From Paradesertivirga mongoliensis (lineage in GTDB: Bacteria; Bacteroidota; Bacteroidia; Sphingobacteriales; Sphingobacteriaceae): a stretch of 64,000 bases of DNA. This document shows positions 18,091-27,504 of this stretch, piece after piece. The stretch spans positions 690,181 through 754,180 of the forward strand of contig NZ_JAFMZO010000001.1 of the NCBI RefSeq assembly GCF_024436395.1, read 5' to 3'. Position 1 is the first letter of the stretch. Every line of letters begins with the position of its first letter. The notes below the pieces were generated by a model. That model searched no databases. It worked only from the letters and a program-made list of their open reading frames with translations, and was not told the origin of the DNA. Both the position numbers and the translations under genes were made by a program.

Positions 18091-20151
18091 ATGTCTGAAC
18101 TAGATAAATATAAACGCTTTACAGTTACTTCAGCACTTCCATATGCAAACGGCCCTCTGCATATTGGCCATTTAGCCGGAGCATATATTCCTGCCGATAT
18201 TTTTGTAAGGCATATGCGTCTTAAGCGGAAAGACATCGTGTATATCTGCGGGTCTGACGAACACGGGGCCGCTATTACTATTAAAGCAAAAAAAGAAGGC
18301 ATCACTCCCGAACAAATCATAGATAAATATCACTTTCAGATAAAGAAAAGTTTCGAAGAGTTTGGTATAGGATTCGATATCTACCACCGGACTTCCGCTA
18401 AAATACATCACGAGCTTTCGCAGGAGTTTTTTCTCAATCTTTATGAAAAAGGCGAATTTATTGAGAAGGAATCTGAACAATATTATGACGAGGAATTCGA
18501 CCAGTTTTTAGCCGACCGATATATCACTGGGACCTGCCCAAATTGTAATAATGAAGGCGCTTACGGCGATCAGTGCGAGAAATGCGGGACTTCTCTTAAT
18601 CCTCTCGATCTTATCAATCCCAAATCTACCCTAAGCGGAAAAGCTCCCGTTTTGCGTGTTACCAAGCACTGGTATCTGCCATTAGACAAATATCAGCCAT
18701 GGTTGGAAGAATGGTTGATTGAAGGAAAGAAAAATAAGTGGAAAAGTAACGTTTACGGGCAGTGCAGCTCATGGCTTAAAGCCGGTTTGCAGCCGCGTTC
18801 GATGACCAGGGATTTAGACTGGGGAATCGACGTTCCGCTTGAAGAAGCTAAGGGTAAAAAACTGTACGTTTGGCTCGATGCTCCTATCGGATATATTTCG
18901 GCAACAAAGCAATGGGCAGAAGACAAAGGAAAGGATTGGGAGCTCTATTGGAAGAAGCAAAGTAGCGAAGCGGACGAGTCTTGTCTGGTCCACTTTATCG
19001 GCAAAGATAATATCGTTTTTCATTGCATTACGTTTCCCTCCATCCTGCATGCGCATGGAGAATACATTCTCCCGCAAAACGTACCCGCTAATGAATTTCT
19101 TAACCTCGAGGGGGATAAACTCTCGACATCCAGAAACCACGCCGTTTGGCTGCATGAATACCTTGAAGAATTTCCGGGCAAACAGGATGAGCTGCGTTAT
19201 GTGCTTACTTCGATTCTGCCGGAGACATCTGACAGTGAGTTTACATGGAAAGACTATCAGGCTCGAATTAATAACGAACTGGTCGCAATATTGGGCAACT
19301 TTATCAATCGTGTGATGATATTGATGCACAAGTATTATGAAGGAAAAGTCGGGGGCGGTGCAGAATTAACGGATCCGGCACTAAACGAGCAAATAGGAAA
19401 AACCTACGACGAAGTTGAGCAAAGCATAGAAAGCTACAAATTCCGTCAGGCCTTGTCTGCCGTGATGGATCTGGCCCGGGTGGGTAACCGGTATCTTACC
19501 GAGAACGAACCCTGGAAAACATTTAAAACTGAACCTGAAAGAACCAGAGCAGTATTGCAGAACAGTCTGCATATCATCGCACATTTGGGCACCTTGCTTC
19601 AACCGATGCTTCCGTCTTCGGCAAAAAAAATATTCTCGATGTTAAATCTGGAGCACGATTTGTTGTTTTACGATCAGGCGATCAGTTTTACCGACGGACA
19701 CCAGCTTAATCAGGCACAGCTGTTATTTGAGAAGGTTGAGGATTCCGTAATCGAGCAACAACTGGAGAAACTTCGAAATAAAGCTGAAGTGAATGCACCT
19801 GCTGCCGAAGTCGTCCCTGCGAAGGAAAATATTAGCTTTGAGCAGTTTGCTGCAATGGATATCAGGGTGGGAACCATATTGGAAGCTGAGAAGGTAGCTA
19901 AGACCAAAAAATTATTGAAATTAAAGATCGATACAGGTATCGATCAACGAACGGTTGTATCGGGCATAGCCGAATATTTCGAGCCAGACGCAATTATTGG
20001 TAAGCAGGTAAGTATTCTCATAAATCTTGAACCACGGGAGATTAAAGGAATTCTTTCGCAGGGGATGATTTTAATGGCGGAAAATAGCGACGGAAAACTT
20101 AGTTTTGTAGCACCGCCGGAAGATATAGCGAACGGCTCTGTTGTAAGATAA
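18091..20151 (+). CDS. metG: Methionyl-tRNA synthetase
   Basis: 686 residues; charges tRNA-Met and initiator tRNA with methionine in the cytoplasm. The class I signature [14 protein letters not shown] (HIGH at residues 24-27), a zinc ribbon with Cys149, Cys152, Cys162 and Cys165, the KMSKS-equivalent GDKLSTSR near residue 343, and the helical anticodon-binding domain (about 400-560) are all present. A C-terminal Trbp111-like tRNA-binding domain (about 580-686, [20 protein letters not shown]) supports dimerisation and tRNA affinity. Length and order match the two-knuckle bacterial form. Confidence 0.97.
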   Translation: MSELDKYKRFTVTSALPYANGPLHIGHLAGAYIPADIFVRHMRLKRKDIVYICGSDEHGAAITIKAKKEGITPEQIIDKYHFQIKKSFEEFGIGFDIYHRTSAKIHHELSQEFFLNLYEKGEFIEKESEQYYDEEFDQFLADRYITGTCPNCNNEGAYGDQCEKCGTSLNPLDLINPKSTLSGKAPVLRVTKHWYLPLDKYQPWLEEWLIEGKKNKWKSNVYGQCSSWLKAGLQPRSMTRDLDWGIDVPLEEAKGKKLYVWLDAPIGYISATKQWAEDKGKDWELYWKKQSSEADESCLVHFIGKDNIVFHCITFPSILHAHGEYILPQNVPANEFLNLEGDKLSTSRNHAVWLHEYLEEFPGKQDELRYVLTSILPETSDSEFTWKDYQARINNELVAILGNFINRVMILMHKYYEGKVGGGAELTDPALNEQIGKTYDEVEQSIESYKFRQALSAVMDLARVGNRYLTENEPWKTFKTEPERTRAVLQNSLHIIAHLGTLLQPMLPSSAKKIFSMLNLEHDLLFYDQAISFTDGHQLNQAQLLFEKVEDSVIEQQLEKLRNKAEVNAPAAEVVPAKENISFEQFAAMDIRVGTILEAEKVAKTKKLLKLKIDTGIDQRTVVSGIAEYFEPDAIIGKQVSILINLEPREIKGILSQGMILMAENSDGKLSFVAPPEDIANGSVVR

Positions 20152-20157
20152 TGATTG

Positions 20158-20192
20158 ATCTGCACATTTGCATATCATTACATCTGCACATG
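20158..20192. repeat. Short TGCACATTTGCATAT-type repeat downstream of metG
   Basis: TGCACATTTGCATATCATTA followed by CATCTGCACATG. It is related in inverted orientation to the block at 18017-18048, so metG is bracketed by these words. Confidence 0.45.
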
Positions 20193-20201
20193 TTTAAATC
20201 A

Positions 20202-20273
20202 GGTCCCGTAGTTCAACGGATAGAATAGAAGTTTCCTAAACTTTAGATGTGGGTTCGATTCCCGCCGGGACCA
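20202..20273 (+). tRNA. tRNA-Arg (anticodon CCT)
   Basis: A full cloverleaf can be folded: acceptor GGTCCCG/CGGGACC, D stem GTTC/GAAT, anticodon stem GAAGT/ACTTT around loop TTCCTAA (anticodon CCT at 20235-20237), T stem GTGGG/CCCGC around TTCGATT, discriminator A. The 72-base length is normal. CCA is not encoded. Confidence 0.95.
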
Positions 20274-20280
20274 CAAAAAC

Positions 20281-20311
20281 GCAGCTCCGATCTCAGTAAG
20301 CTGCATTTTTT
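20281..20311 (+). terminator. Terminator after tRNA-Arg
   Basis: GCAGCT and AGCTGC form a 6-bp stem with a 12-base loop, followed by ATTTTTT. It starts 7 bases past the tRNA. Confidence 0.6.
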
Positions 20312-20703
20312 AAATAGATAATTCACCAGATTTGCCTCTAAAATCCGGGTAACAGGGCAACAATCCTCAATAAAATTTTTAACTAGAATTCAATTTTTTG
20401 AAACTCTTCCGGGTTTCAAATGTTGATATTCTACGTAGCCGGAGATGGTTCGAATAATTGTTGTTGAGGGATAAGCTTCTCAGGCATCCCATGTACATTC
20501 GCGGTGTTCGTCGTTGCATATCAAAAAATTTAAACCTGTTGTTTTGACTAATAAGAAAAATAGCCGCCGCCAAATCCTGAGCCTGGGTATGCAAAAAAGA
20601 TAATTAAAAAGATAACTGAATTGGCAAAACACGCCAGTAGAAAGAACGCAGAGTAAATATTCGGAATGATGTTAAAGAGTTAAACGTTATTAATTTCTCC
20701 TCT
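20312..20703. other. Intergenic region without recognisable gene
   Basis: 392 bases between the tRNA terminator and the histidine kinase. The only frame of note is a 71-codon one on the minus strand (20379-20594) with no recognisable domain and no plausible ribosome-binding site. I found no duplicated tRNA 3' end that would mark an integration site. Confidence 0.6.
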
Positions 20704-22608
20704 ATGGATGAGGTCTCAAGCATATATGGTATTGATCCAAATGATCTCATAAATAACCGGGGCTTATTACGATCTATTTTTAACGTTTACGACCATACCA
20801 TTCTGGTTGTCGAGCTGGCCTTCAGTTCTTCAGGCGCTCTGAATGCCCTACCCATAATGTTTGCCAATTCAGCTGCGCAGCGCTTGTTCCAAACCAGTCT
20901 TTCTTCCCAGGCAGATCTTTTAAGCCTTGATATATCCTTCCATAGCGGGCAGTCGTGGGAAAATTTCATCAATCGCTCGCTTGGAGATGAAACTTGCGAA
21001 GAGGAAGTGTTATACAATATAAACGGCGTTAGAAAATCCGGCCAAATGGTGGTGCTTAAAGTCAGCAATACCAAACTTATCATTTTATTAAAAGATATAA
21101 AACCGTCGGATATAGACCCGCAAATTGCCACGCTGCGGACACTGGATAATAAGACAGAGTGTATGTTGAATTTCGGCAGTTGGGAGTATGATGTTGATGC
21201 CGGATCAATGTATTGGTCAAAAGGGATGTATCAAATCTTTAACCTCCCCGACAATTCTCCGGTATCTGCAGATAAGTATTTAGACTTTGCCATACCAGGG
21301 GATAAGCTTCTGATAGAAGAGTTCATAATGCGATTAAAGAGCAGCGAATACTCGTTTGAACAAGATCTGGCGCTCAATGTACAGGGAAAGGTAAAGTTAA
21401 TTCATGTCGAGTCTTCGCCAATTAAAAATGCTTCCGGTAAAATATGTAAGGTTATCGGATTGAATGCCGACATCACCGAAACAGTAGAATTCAAGAAAGA
21501 ATTAAGCACTCAACAGCATTTTATCGAGCAAATTCTTCAGGCTAGCCCGGTTCTGATAGACATCTATGATCTCAACAGAGAAGTGTTTATTTACTTCAGT
21601 AAAGAAGTGTCTCCCTTCGTGGGCTATACATCTGATACGATGCTCTCGATGCGCCCAGAAGAACTGCAGGGCCTGGTAGATGAAGACGATAAACAGCGGG
21701 TTCTTGACTTTTTTAATGGTTTCGGCGCCGCGACAGATGACGACATACGAACCATAGAATATCGGATAAAGGCCATAGACAATACTTACCGATGGTTAAA
21801 AGTCAGGGCCAAGGTTTTCATGCGGGACGAAAGCGGTAAAGTTAGCCAGGTTATCTGCGCTGTTCAGGATTATACGCTCACCAAAGATGCAGAAGATAGA
21901 CTGAGAGAGAACGAGATGATGCAACTACTGCTGCAAAGAAAAGATGAATTTATAAATATAGCCTCTCACGAGCTTAAGACGCCGATTACAACCGTTAAAG
22001 CCTCCCTGCAAATTCTTCAGCGAATGATGGAGCGGCAAGAAAGAGAGCCTGTGATTAATGTGTTTCTCCAAAAGGCACTTTCACAAACAAATAAACTGGT
22101 AGTTTTAACAAGAGATTTGATCGACAATGCCAAACTGCAATCGGGCAAAATGCGATTGAATCTCGAGGTTTTTGATCTGGATACTTTTTTATCTGAAGCC
22201 ATTGAAGAGCAAATGGAAGGGTTTGAGATCATTGTGGAAAATTTGGTTAAAAGACCGATAAGGGCTGACCGGAGGCGGCTTGAACAAGTTCTTAAAAACT
22301 TTTTATCTAATGCAGCCAAGTACTCTCCTTCTGCCGATAAAATCATTGTCAAAGCCGAAGAGGAAATCAATTCTTTTAGAATATCTGTGAAGGATTTTGG
22401 GATAGGGATTCCGGACGATAAGGTTTCGAACGTTTTTGACAGGTTTTACCGGGTGGATGAGAAGGCCGTGCAGTTCCCTGGATTGGGGCTCGGGTTACAT
22501 ATTTGTGCTGAGATTATAAAGATGCATGGCGGAGATTACGGCGTGGACAGTGTTTTCGGAGAAGGATCAACATTCTGGTTCTCTATACCCGATACAACTC
22601 CCCACTAA
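20704..22608 (+). CDS. PAS-domain sensor histidine kinase
   Basis: 634 residues, no clear membrane helix, so probably cytoplasmic. An N-terminal sensor region (about 1-135) is followed by two PAS folds (about 150-265, ending in IGLNADITE; about 275-395, ending in VQDYTLTKDAEDRL). The HisKA box FINIASHELKTPITTVKASL has the phospho-acceptor His422. The HATPase domain has NFLSNAAKYSP (N box), DFGIGIPDDKVSNVFDRFYR (G1/F) and GLGLGLHICAEII (G2). No receiver domain or response regulator gene is adjacent, so its partner is elsewhere. It converges with the PAS-LuxR gene. Confidence 0.93.
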   Translation: MDEVSSIYGIDPNDLINNRGLLRSIFNVYDHTILVVELAFSSSGALNALPIMFANSAAQRLFQTSLSSQADLLSLDISFHSGQSWENFINRSLGDETCEEEVLYNINGVRKSGQMVVLKVSNTKLIILLKDIKPSDIDPQIATLRTLDNKTECMLNFGSWEYDVDAGSMYWSKGMYQIFNLPDNSPVSADKYLDFAIPGDKLLIEEFIMRLKSSEYSFEQDLALNVQGKVKLIHVESSPIKNASGKICKVIGLNADITETVEFKKELSTQQHFIEQILQASPVLIDIYDLNREVFIYFSKEVSPFVGYTSDTMLSMRPEELQGLVDEDDKQRVLDFFNGFGAATDDDIRTIEYRIKAIDNTYRWLKVRAKVFMRDESGKVSQVICAVQDYTLTKDAEDRLRENEMMQLLLQRKDEFINIASHELKTPITTVKASLQILQRMMERQEREPVINVFLQKALSQTNKLVVLTRDLIDNAKLQSGKMRLNLEVFDLDTFLSEAIEEQMEGFEIIVENLVKRPIRADRRRLEQVLKNFLSNAAKYSPSADKIIVKAEEEINSFRISVKDFGIGIPDDKVSNVFDRFYRVDEKAVQFPGLGLGLHICAEIIKMHGGDYGVDSVFGEGSTFWFSIPDTTPH

Positions 22609-22636
22609 GCAAGTTTGTGAATCTTTTCGCGATTGG

Positions 22637-23335
22637 TTAAATCAGGTCAAAAGCCCTGGCATATTCAGTTATCTCATAAAACGAAGTGGTTTGAAGCTTC
22701 TTTTTTATATTTTTTCGATGAGTTTCTACGGTATGGGTAGAGATAAATAATTCTTCTGACGTTTCTGTGGCACCTTTGCCAAGAGCCATTAGTCGTAACA
22801 CGTCACGTTCACGTTTGCTTAGCTTAGCGTACAAAACCGAGTTTCTCCTGAGAAAGTTATTCTCCTTTAATAACCTGGAAGCTTTCTTCGCCATGTGGTG
22901 CATCGAATCAATCGGAAAGGCCATAGTGATTGTCAATAAAGGGTTTCCTGCTGAGTCGCGCGCCAAGATCTTGACACTGGAAAAGTGCCAGTCCCAATCC
23001 TCATTTTCTCTTAACCGCACTTGTTGAAAAAACGTACAGATCTCATCATCATTATTTTGTTGTAACAGTCCGAGAATTTTTGGCACGTAGTCTTCAGAAT
23101 CCTCTTTATTAAAATATTTGGCATAATATTCTTCTGCGGTGATTTTGGTGACTTCTTCCAGGCTCACGCCCAATTGATCCAATCCCTTTTTTGACATCCA
23201 CGCAACCGACCAGTCCCTTAAGTCATGAATGATCACTACGCCTGGAAGTTTGTCTGCAGTCCTGGAAATTTCTCCTATCGAATCTGCGATTATATCTTGA
23301 ACGGATAAATTTTGCATATCTAATGTTGTGTACAA
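22637..23335 (-). CDS. PAS-LuxR type transcriptional regulator
   Basis: 232 residues. The N-terminal part (about 20-150) has a PAS-like look (KLPGVVIIHDLRDWSVAWMS, LTITMAFPID) rather than a receiver domain: no phospho-acceptor Asp pattern is seen. The C-terminal LuxR/FixJ helix-turn-helix is clear: LSKRERDVLRLMALGKGATE, then ISTHTVETHRKNIKKKL. It probably responds to a ligand or redox signal directly. Met7 at 23317 is an alternative start. The ends of this gene and the kinase are 28 bases apart on opposite strands. Confidence 0.87.
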   Translation of the reverse strand: MYTTLDMQNLSVQDIIADSIGEISRTADKLPGVVIIHDLRDWSVAWMSKKGLDQLGVSLEEVTKITAEEYYAKYFNKEDSEDYVPKILGLLQQNNDDEICTFFQQVRLRENEDWDWHFSSVKILARDSAGNPLLTITMAFPIDSMHHMAKKASRLLKENNFLRRNSVLYAKLSKRERDVLRLMALGKGATETSEELFISTHTVETHRKNIKKKLQTTSFYEITEYARAFDLI

Positions 23336-23552
23336 GATAGGAGATTTAGTGAAATAATAGTTGTTTAACGCCTGAATTCCGGGCTGGATGATATGATGTT
23401 TGGATTGTCAGATCCTTCTTCGATAATCTTGCGAGGTGGCCGGAAGACTTTTTTTTAAGCCTTCAAAAAATTATTCCTTAGATTATCAATTACTTATGAA
23501 AATACCCTATAAATGTTGCAACTCTGATTAGTACTTTTACGTAATAAATAGT

Positions 23553-23575
23553 GTCCTTCCCATAAGGACGTTTTT
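23553..23575 (+). terminator. Terminator-like hairpin 1
   Basis: GTCCTT and AAGGAC form a 6-bp stem around CCCAT, followed by GTTTTT. No coding gene precedes it on this strand. Confidence 0.5.
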
Positions 23576-23589
23576 CATAGGTAGATGTA

Positions 23590-23619
23590 GGGTTAGACAC
23601 ACTGTCTAACCCTTTTTTT
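23590..23619 (+). terminator. Strong orphan terminator
   Basis: GGGTTAGACA and TGTCTAACCC form a perfect 10-bp stem around CAC, followed by seven T. The T-run is only on the plus-strand side, but the nearest upstream plus-strand gene ends about 1 kb away. Confidence 0.8.
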
Positions 23620-23702
23620 ATAAGGCAATTATCAAATATTTGATTTTAAACATATAATTTGCGGCTCATAAAATCATTCGTGTCTGAAATCGTTATCTGA
23701 TT

Positions 23703-24446
23703 ATGTTTAAGAATCTTGTCACTATCAGCTTCCTCGCTGTTCTTTCTGTGTTTTCGAAGAAGGAGGATCCAATAAAGATTTATCTCATTGGCGATTCGAC
23801 TATGTCTGTAAAAGACCAACGAAACTATCCGGAAACCGGATGGGGAATGCCCTTTGTTCATTTTTTCGATTCGACGGTAGTGGTTGATAACCGGGCACAA
23901 AATGGCCGTAGCACCAGAACTTTTATTGACGAAAACCGTTGGGCTCCGGTTGTCGAGGCCCTGAAGCCGGGCGATTATGTATTTATCCAGTTTGGCCACA
24001 ACGATGAGATTCCAACAAAAAGGAGCGCGACGACGCCCGGGCAATTCCGGAATTATTTGAAAAGATACGTCGCTGATACACGCTCAAAAAGAGCTAAGCC
24101 TGTTTTGCTTACATCGGTGGCGCGAAGAAGTTTCGATGCAGCCGGTAAGATTGTGGGAACGCACGATGAGTATGCACAAATTGTAAGAGACGTAGCCCGT
24201 GAAGATAACACTCCGTTGATGGATATTGATGTAAAGAGCCAAAAGCTTCTGCAGGAACTGGGTCCGGAAAAGTCGGCACTTCTTTTTAATCATTTAAAAC
24301 CGGGCGAACACCCAAACTATCCGGAGGGAAAAGTAGACGACACCCATTTTAATGAATTGGGAGCCCGCTTAATGGCTCAGCTGGTGTTGGCAGAGATCAG
24401 AGCGCTTAAACTGGATTTGGCCGCCAGAATAAAATCAAAGAAATAA
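23703..24446 (+). CDS. Rhamnogalacturonan acetylesterase-like SGNH hydrolase
   Basis: 247 residues with an N-terminal hydrophobic export segment (LVTISFLAVLSVFS). SGNH blocks are all visible: IYLIGDSTMS with nucleophile Ser32, NGRSTRTFI, YVFIQFGHNDE and DDTHFNELGARLMA with the Asp-His pair. This matches the rhamnogalacturonan acetylesterase group, which removes acetyl groups from pectin side chains. No other pectin enzyme is beside it, so its actual polysaccharide is uncertain. It converges with the epimerase gene, 3 bases between the ends. Confidence 0.88.
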   Translation: MFKNLVTISFLAVLSVFSKKEDPIKIYLIGDSTMSVKDQRNYPETGWGMPFVHFFDSTVVVDNRAQNGRSTRTFIDENRWAPVVEALKPGDYVFIQFGHNDEIPTKRSATTPGQFRNYLKRYVADTRSKRAKPVLLTSVARRSFDAAGKIVGTHDEYAQIVRDVAREDNTPLMDIDVKSQKLLQELGPEKSALLFNHLKPGEHPNYPEGKVDDTHFNELGARLMAQLVLAEIRALKLDLAARIKSKK

Positions 24447-24449
24447 TTT

Positions 24450-25313
24450 TTAAAAGCATTCGAGGCTCCAGCTTTGTTCCCACGTATTGCCGGGCGGCAA
24501 GGAAATGATACCCTCCTTCTCATCAATTTTTTGATTGTGGTCCTCAGCATCAGGGATTCCGCACCATGGCTCAATACATATAAATGGCGCATCTTTCGCC
24601 GCCCAGATCCCCATATAGGGAAATCCTTTGAAGGAGAATTTCAGGCCGTGATCGCTTTTGTCTGTTTTCAGAGTAATTTCGGACGACTTTAAATCTTTGA
24701 AAATAAGCGCATCGTGATAAAATAAGCTTTCGGTAAGGTCTATTCGTTTCGCGTTTTTCAGATATGGTTTTGCTTCGCTAATCAGATTTCCCTTGAGTGT
24801 GTGCTGCTCCGACGTTTCCGTCTTCTCAAATTCCAGAAAATAATCGCTGTAAACAGTTTCTTTTACCAATGGTAGATTAAAGGCCGGATGTGTTCCGATC
24901 GAGAAATAGATGGTTTCATTTGAGGGATTTTCTACTTCATACGAAACGGTTATCATGTTCGATTCAAGCAGATACTTGATCCTTAAAGAAAACTGGAAGG
25001 GATAGCTTGGTAATGTTGCTTCCGAACTTTTCAAAATAAAAGATGCACTCCCGCCAGACGAGCTTTCTATCTCAAATTCCGAATCTCTCGCGAAGCCATG
25101 TTTAGGAAGTTGATATTTTTTGCCTTTGTAAAGAAAGGAATCTTCGATCAGCCCTCCTACAATGGGAAACAAAACAGGTGAACGTCTGGGCCAAAAATCC
25201 GGATTTCCGTTCCATAAATAATCCAGGTCAAAAGCTTTATGATAGAGCGTATGTAATTCTGCTCCCATTGGATGGACAGAAGCTTTTAGCGTTTCGTTTT
25301 CGAGTGTTACCAT
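24450..25313 (-). CDS. Aldose 1-epimerase family protein
   Basis: 287 residues from the ATG at 25313 (MVTLENETLKASVHPMGAEL); a start at 25376 would add 21 residues and cannot be excluded, but the family normally begins at the ENE.LKA strand. The galactose-mutarotase fold shows LWNGNPDFWPRRSPVLFPIV, KHGFARDSEFEI, IGTHPAFNLP and FICIEPWCGIPDA, with the substrate-binding His and Glu. This is the LacX-like subgroup. It interconverts sugar anomers or acts on a related phosphosugar. Confidence 0.9.
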   Translation of the reverse strand: MVTLENETLKASVHPMGAELHTLYHKAFDLDYLWNGNPDFWPRRSPVLFPIVGGLIEDSFLYKGKKYQLPKHGFARDSEFEIESSSGGSASFILKSSEATLPSYPFQFSLRIKYLLESNMITVSYEVENPSNETIYFSIGTHPAFNLPLVKETVYSDYFLEFEKTETSEQHTLKGNLISEAKPYLKNAKRIDLTESLFYHDALIFKDLKSSEITLKTDKSDHGLKFSFKGFPYMGIWAAKDAPFICIEPWCGIPDAEDHNQKIDEKEGIISLPPGNTWEQSWSLECF

Positions 25314-25393
25314 GTTATTGTTGTGGAAAGAAAACCGCCCGACCGTATTTTCGTTTTTCCAAGATATCAAATTCATTTTATCTTGCGCACATT

Positions 25394-26200
25394 ATGAAAA
25401 AAATCACAGTTGTTGCCTGTTTTCTTTCGGTTGTTATCTACGCTTGTACCGCTACTGGGCCATACAGCGCTACTAATAAAGTATATAAACGGCAGGCAAA
25501 AGAACTGGTCCGTAATCTCAGGCAGCTGCCGGCCCTCTCCACAAATAACCCTGCATCGTTTCAGGCCGCAACAATCCATTTTAATTTACGCAAGCCAAAT
25601 TATGTTATCATCCACCACACAGCGCAAAACTCCTGCGAGCAAACTTTGAAGACCTTTACAATACCCAGGACCGAGGTTAGCGCGCATTATGTCATTTGCA
25701 AAGATGGAACCGTCCATCACATGTTGAACGACTATCTGCGTGCCTGGCATGGCGGTGTGGCCAAATGGGGAACGATTACCGACATTAACTCTGTTTCGCT
25801 GGGGATCGAGTTGGATAATGATGGTTCAGAAGAGTTTCCCGAGGCCCAGATTTCCAGCCTCGTTACGCTGTTGGCGAATTTGAAAAAGACATATAACATC
25901 CCTACCCCAAATTTTATCGGACATTCTGATATTGCACCTCCAAGAAAACAAGATCCGAGTACAAAGTTTCCCTGGAAACGATTAGCCAATGAAGGATTTG
26001 GTAATTGGTACGATGCTACATTGGATTCTGTTCCACCAACGTTTAATCATCTTCAGGGATTAAAAATGATTGGTTATGATATCAGGGATTCTATCGCAGC
26101 TATCAAAGCTTTCAAGCGTCATTTTATCCAGACAGACGTAAGTCCTGTTATGGGACTGAGGGAGAAGACTATAGTTAATAACTTATTAAAGAAGTACTAG
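25394..26200 (+). CDS. N-acetylmuramoyl-L-alanine amidase, AmiD-like lipoprotein
   Basis: 268 residues from the ATG at 25394 (MKKITVVACFLSVVIYACTA, signal plus lipobox); an upstream in-frame start at 25178 lies inside the divergent gene. The Amidase_2 (T7 lysozyme-like) domain has YVIIHHTAQNSCEQTL, SAHYVICKDGTVHHMLND, RAWHGG and IGHSDIAPPRKQDPSTKFPW, with the zinc-binding His residues. The C-terminal helical part (about 200-268) resembles the AmiD C-terminal module. It should cut the amide bond between muramic acid and the stem peptide at the outer membrane. Confidence 0.92.
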   Translation: MKKITVVACFLSVVIYACTATGPYSATNKVYKRQAKELVRNLRQLPALSTNNPASFQAATIHFNLRKPNYVIIHHTAQNSCEQTLKTFTIPRTEVSAHYVICKDGTVHHMLNDYLRAWHGGVAKWGTITDINSVSLGIELDNDGSEEFPEAQISSLVTLLANLKKTYNIPTPNFIGHSDIAPPRKQDPSTKFPWKRLANEGFGNWYDATLDSVPPTFNHLQGLKMIGYDIRDSIAAIKAFKRHFIQTDVSPVMGLREKTIVNNLLKKY

Positions 26201-26258
26201 TTATAGTTTTTGTCTATCATGGCATTGATAAAAAGAATGTATAAAAAGCCTTTTTTCA

Positions 26259-26289
26259 TTGCCTCAGGAGATTTATGTGCTTACCTTTG
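26259..26289 (+). promoter_or_regulatory. Peroxiredoxin promoter
   Basis: TTG at 26259-26261, a 20-base spacer, then a perfect TACCTTTG at 26282-26289, the consensus Bacteroidota layout. It lies 24 bases before the ATG of the peroxiredoxin. Confidence 0.7.
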
Positions 26290-26313
26290 CGCAGAATTAA
26301 AAAAGTAAGAATT

Positions 26314-26859
26314 ATGATAACTATAGGTCAGAAATTTCCATCATTTGAGAAGAAAGCTTGTGTAAGTATCGAAAAAGGAAAGGAGTTTGAAACGTTGACA
26401 TCGGACTATTTAACTAACGAGGATAACGTATGGACAGTAATGTTCTGGTGGCCAAAAGATTTCACTTTTGTATGTCCAACCGAGATTGCAGAATTTAACA
26501 AAGCTTTTGGTGAATTCCGCGACAGAGATGCTCGTTTGATTGGAGCTTCTACCGATTCTGAATTTGTTCACGCTGCTTGGAGAAGAGATCACGACGACTT
26601 GCGCGACCTTAAATTTCCAATGTTGGCCGACACTTCAAAGTCTCTTGCTGAAGACCTGGGAATCCTGGAACCAGTAGAAAAAATCGCCTACCGCGCAACT
26701 TTCATCATCGATCCAACCGGAATTGTACGTTGGGTATGTGTTAACGATTTAAGCGTTGGACGTAATGTTAAAGAAGTATTACGTGTATTGGATGGCTTGC
26801 AAACCGACGAGCTTTGCCCTTGCAACTGGGAAAAAGGTCAGGAAACCCTCCAGGCATAA
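26314..26859 (+). CDS. AhpC-type peroxiredoxin
   Basis: 181 residues from the ATG at 26314 (MITIGQKFPSFEKKACVSIE), chosen because the promoter at 26259-26289 would remove the longer start at 26275. The thioredoxin fold has the peroxidatic motif DFTFVCPTEIAEF (Cys54) and a C-terminal LCPCNWEKG (Cys168, Cys170) that can supply the resolving Cys. It reduces hydrogen peroxide and organic hydroperoxides. The next gene encodes an AhpD-like disulfide reductase, a likely electron donor in place of AhpF. Confidence 0.93.
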   Translation: MITIGQKFPSFEKKACVSIEKGKEFETLTSDYLTNEDNVWTVMFWWPKDFTFVCPTEIAEFNKAFGEFRDRDARLIGASTDSEFVHAAWRRDHDDLRDLKFPMLADTSKSLAEDLGILEPVEKIAYRATFIIDPTGIVRWVCVNDLSVGRNVKEVLRVLDGLQTDELCPCNWEKGQETLQA

Positions 26860-26873
26860 AAACAATCTTTGTT

Positions 26874-26900
26874 AGTCCCCGCTAGCGGGGACTTTTTTTT
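26874..26900 (+). terminator. Hairpin terminator between peroxiredoxin and AhpD-like genes
   Basis: A perfect palindrome AGTCCCCGCTAGCGGGGACT followed by seven or more T. It ends only 20 bases before the AhpD-like start, so that gene needs read-through or its own promoter. Confidence 0.85.
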
Positions 26901-26919
26901 ACCATTAATTTTTTCAGTT

Positions 26920-27504
26920 ATGAGTGAAACGACAGAAGTAATCACTGAGCTTTTAGAAGGTCTTAACATTACTTCAGACTACCGTACCGTAAGTTTAGAC
27001 TTACTTGAAAAAGGTCAGTCGAGGTATTTAAGAGATTTAAAAGTCAATTTTAACAGCACCCTGACTTCCGAACATTTATCTGCTAAAGAGATTGGATTGA
27101 TCGGGGTCGCAATAGCAGTAAATAATAATAACAAGATCCTCGCGGATTTCTATACCAGCTTCGCAGAAAAGAACGAAGCTTCTGCAGAAGAGATAGCTGA
27201 AGCGGCAGCCTGCGCATCTTTATTGGCATCAAATAACGTTTTTTACAGGTTCAGGCATTTTACCCAAAAGGAGAAATATACTCAGATCCCTGCACGTATC
27301 CGCATGCAGATCATGGCAAAGCCGATAACCGGGAAGGAGTTTTTTGAGCTGTTGAGTCTGGCTGTTTCTGCGGTAAACGGTTGCGAGATGTGCGTAAATG
27401 CACACGAAGATTCATTGATAAAGCTGGGCACAACCGAGGAGCGTATTTTTGATGCTGTAAGGATAGCTTCTTTGATAACGGCAACAGGTAAAGTTATTTT
27501 TTAA
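26920..27504 (+). CDS. AhpD-like carboxymuconolactone decarboxylase family protein
   Basis: 194 residues from the ATG at 26920 (MSETTEVITELLEG); the longer frame from 26869 runs through the terminator hairpin and is rejected. All-helical AhpD fold with the redox motif NGCEMCVNAHED: Cys155, Cys158 and His162. AhpD proteins relay electrons from lipoamide to a peroxiredoxin. Its place just after an AhpC-type gene supports this role here. Confidence 0.9.
   Translation: MSETTEVITELLEGLNITSDYRTVSLDLLEKGQSRYLRDLKVNFNSTLTSEHLSAKEIGLIGVAIAVNNNNKILADFYTSFAEKNEASAEEIAEAAACASLLASNNVFYRFRHFTQKEKYTQIPARIRMQIMAKPITGKEFFELLSLAVSAVNGCEMCVNAHEDSLIKLGTTEERIFDAVRIASLITATGKVIF

Larger units (their letters stand above)
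23336..23702. other. Intergenic region with two terminator-like hairpins
   Basis: 367 bases between divergent regulator and esterase genes. It contains two plus-strand terminator-like hairpins (23553-23575 and 23590-23619) but no open frame upstream of them on that strand, so a short non-coding transcript is possible. Confidence 0.55.

Noticed and set aside
18814..19329. Long frames on both strands inside metG
   Set aside because: They are antisense or out-of-frame shadows of the conserved synthetase sequence.
20379..20594. 71-codon minus-strand frame between the tRNA and the histidine kinase
   Set aside because: No recognisable domain, no ribosome-binding site and an unlikely composition; treated as chance.
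20202..20703. Possible integration site at the tRNA-Arg gene
   Set aside because: No integrase gene and no repeat of the tRNA 3' end nearby.
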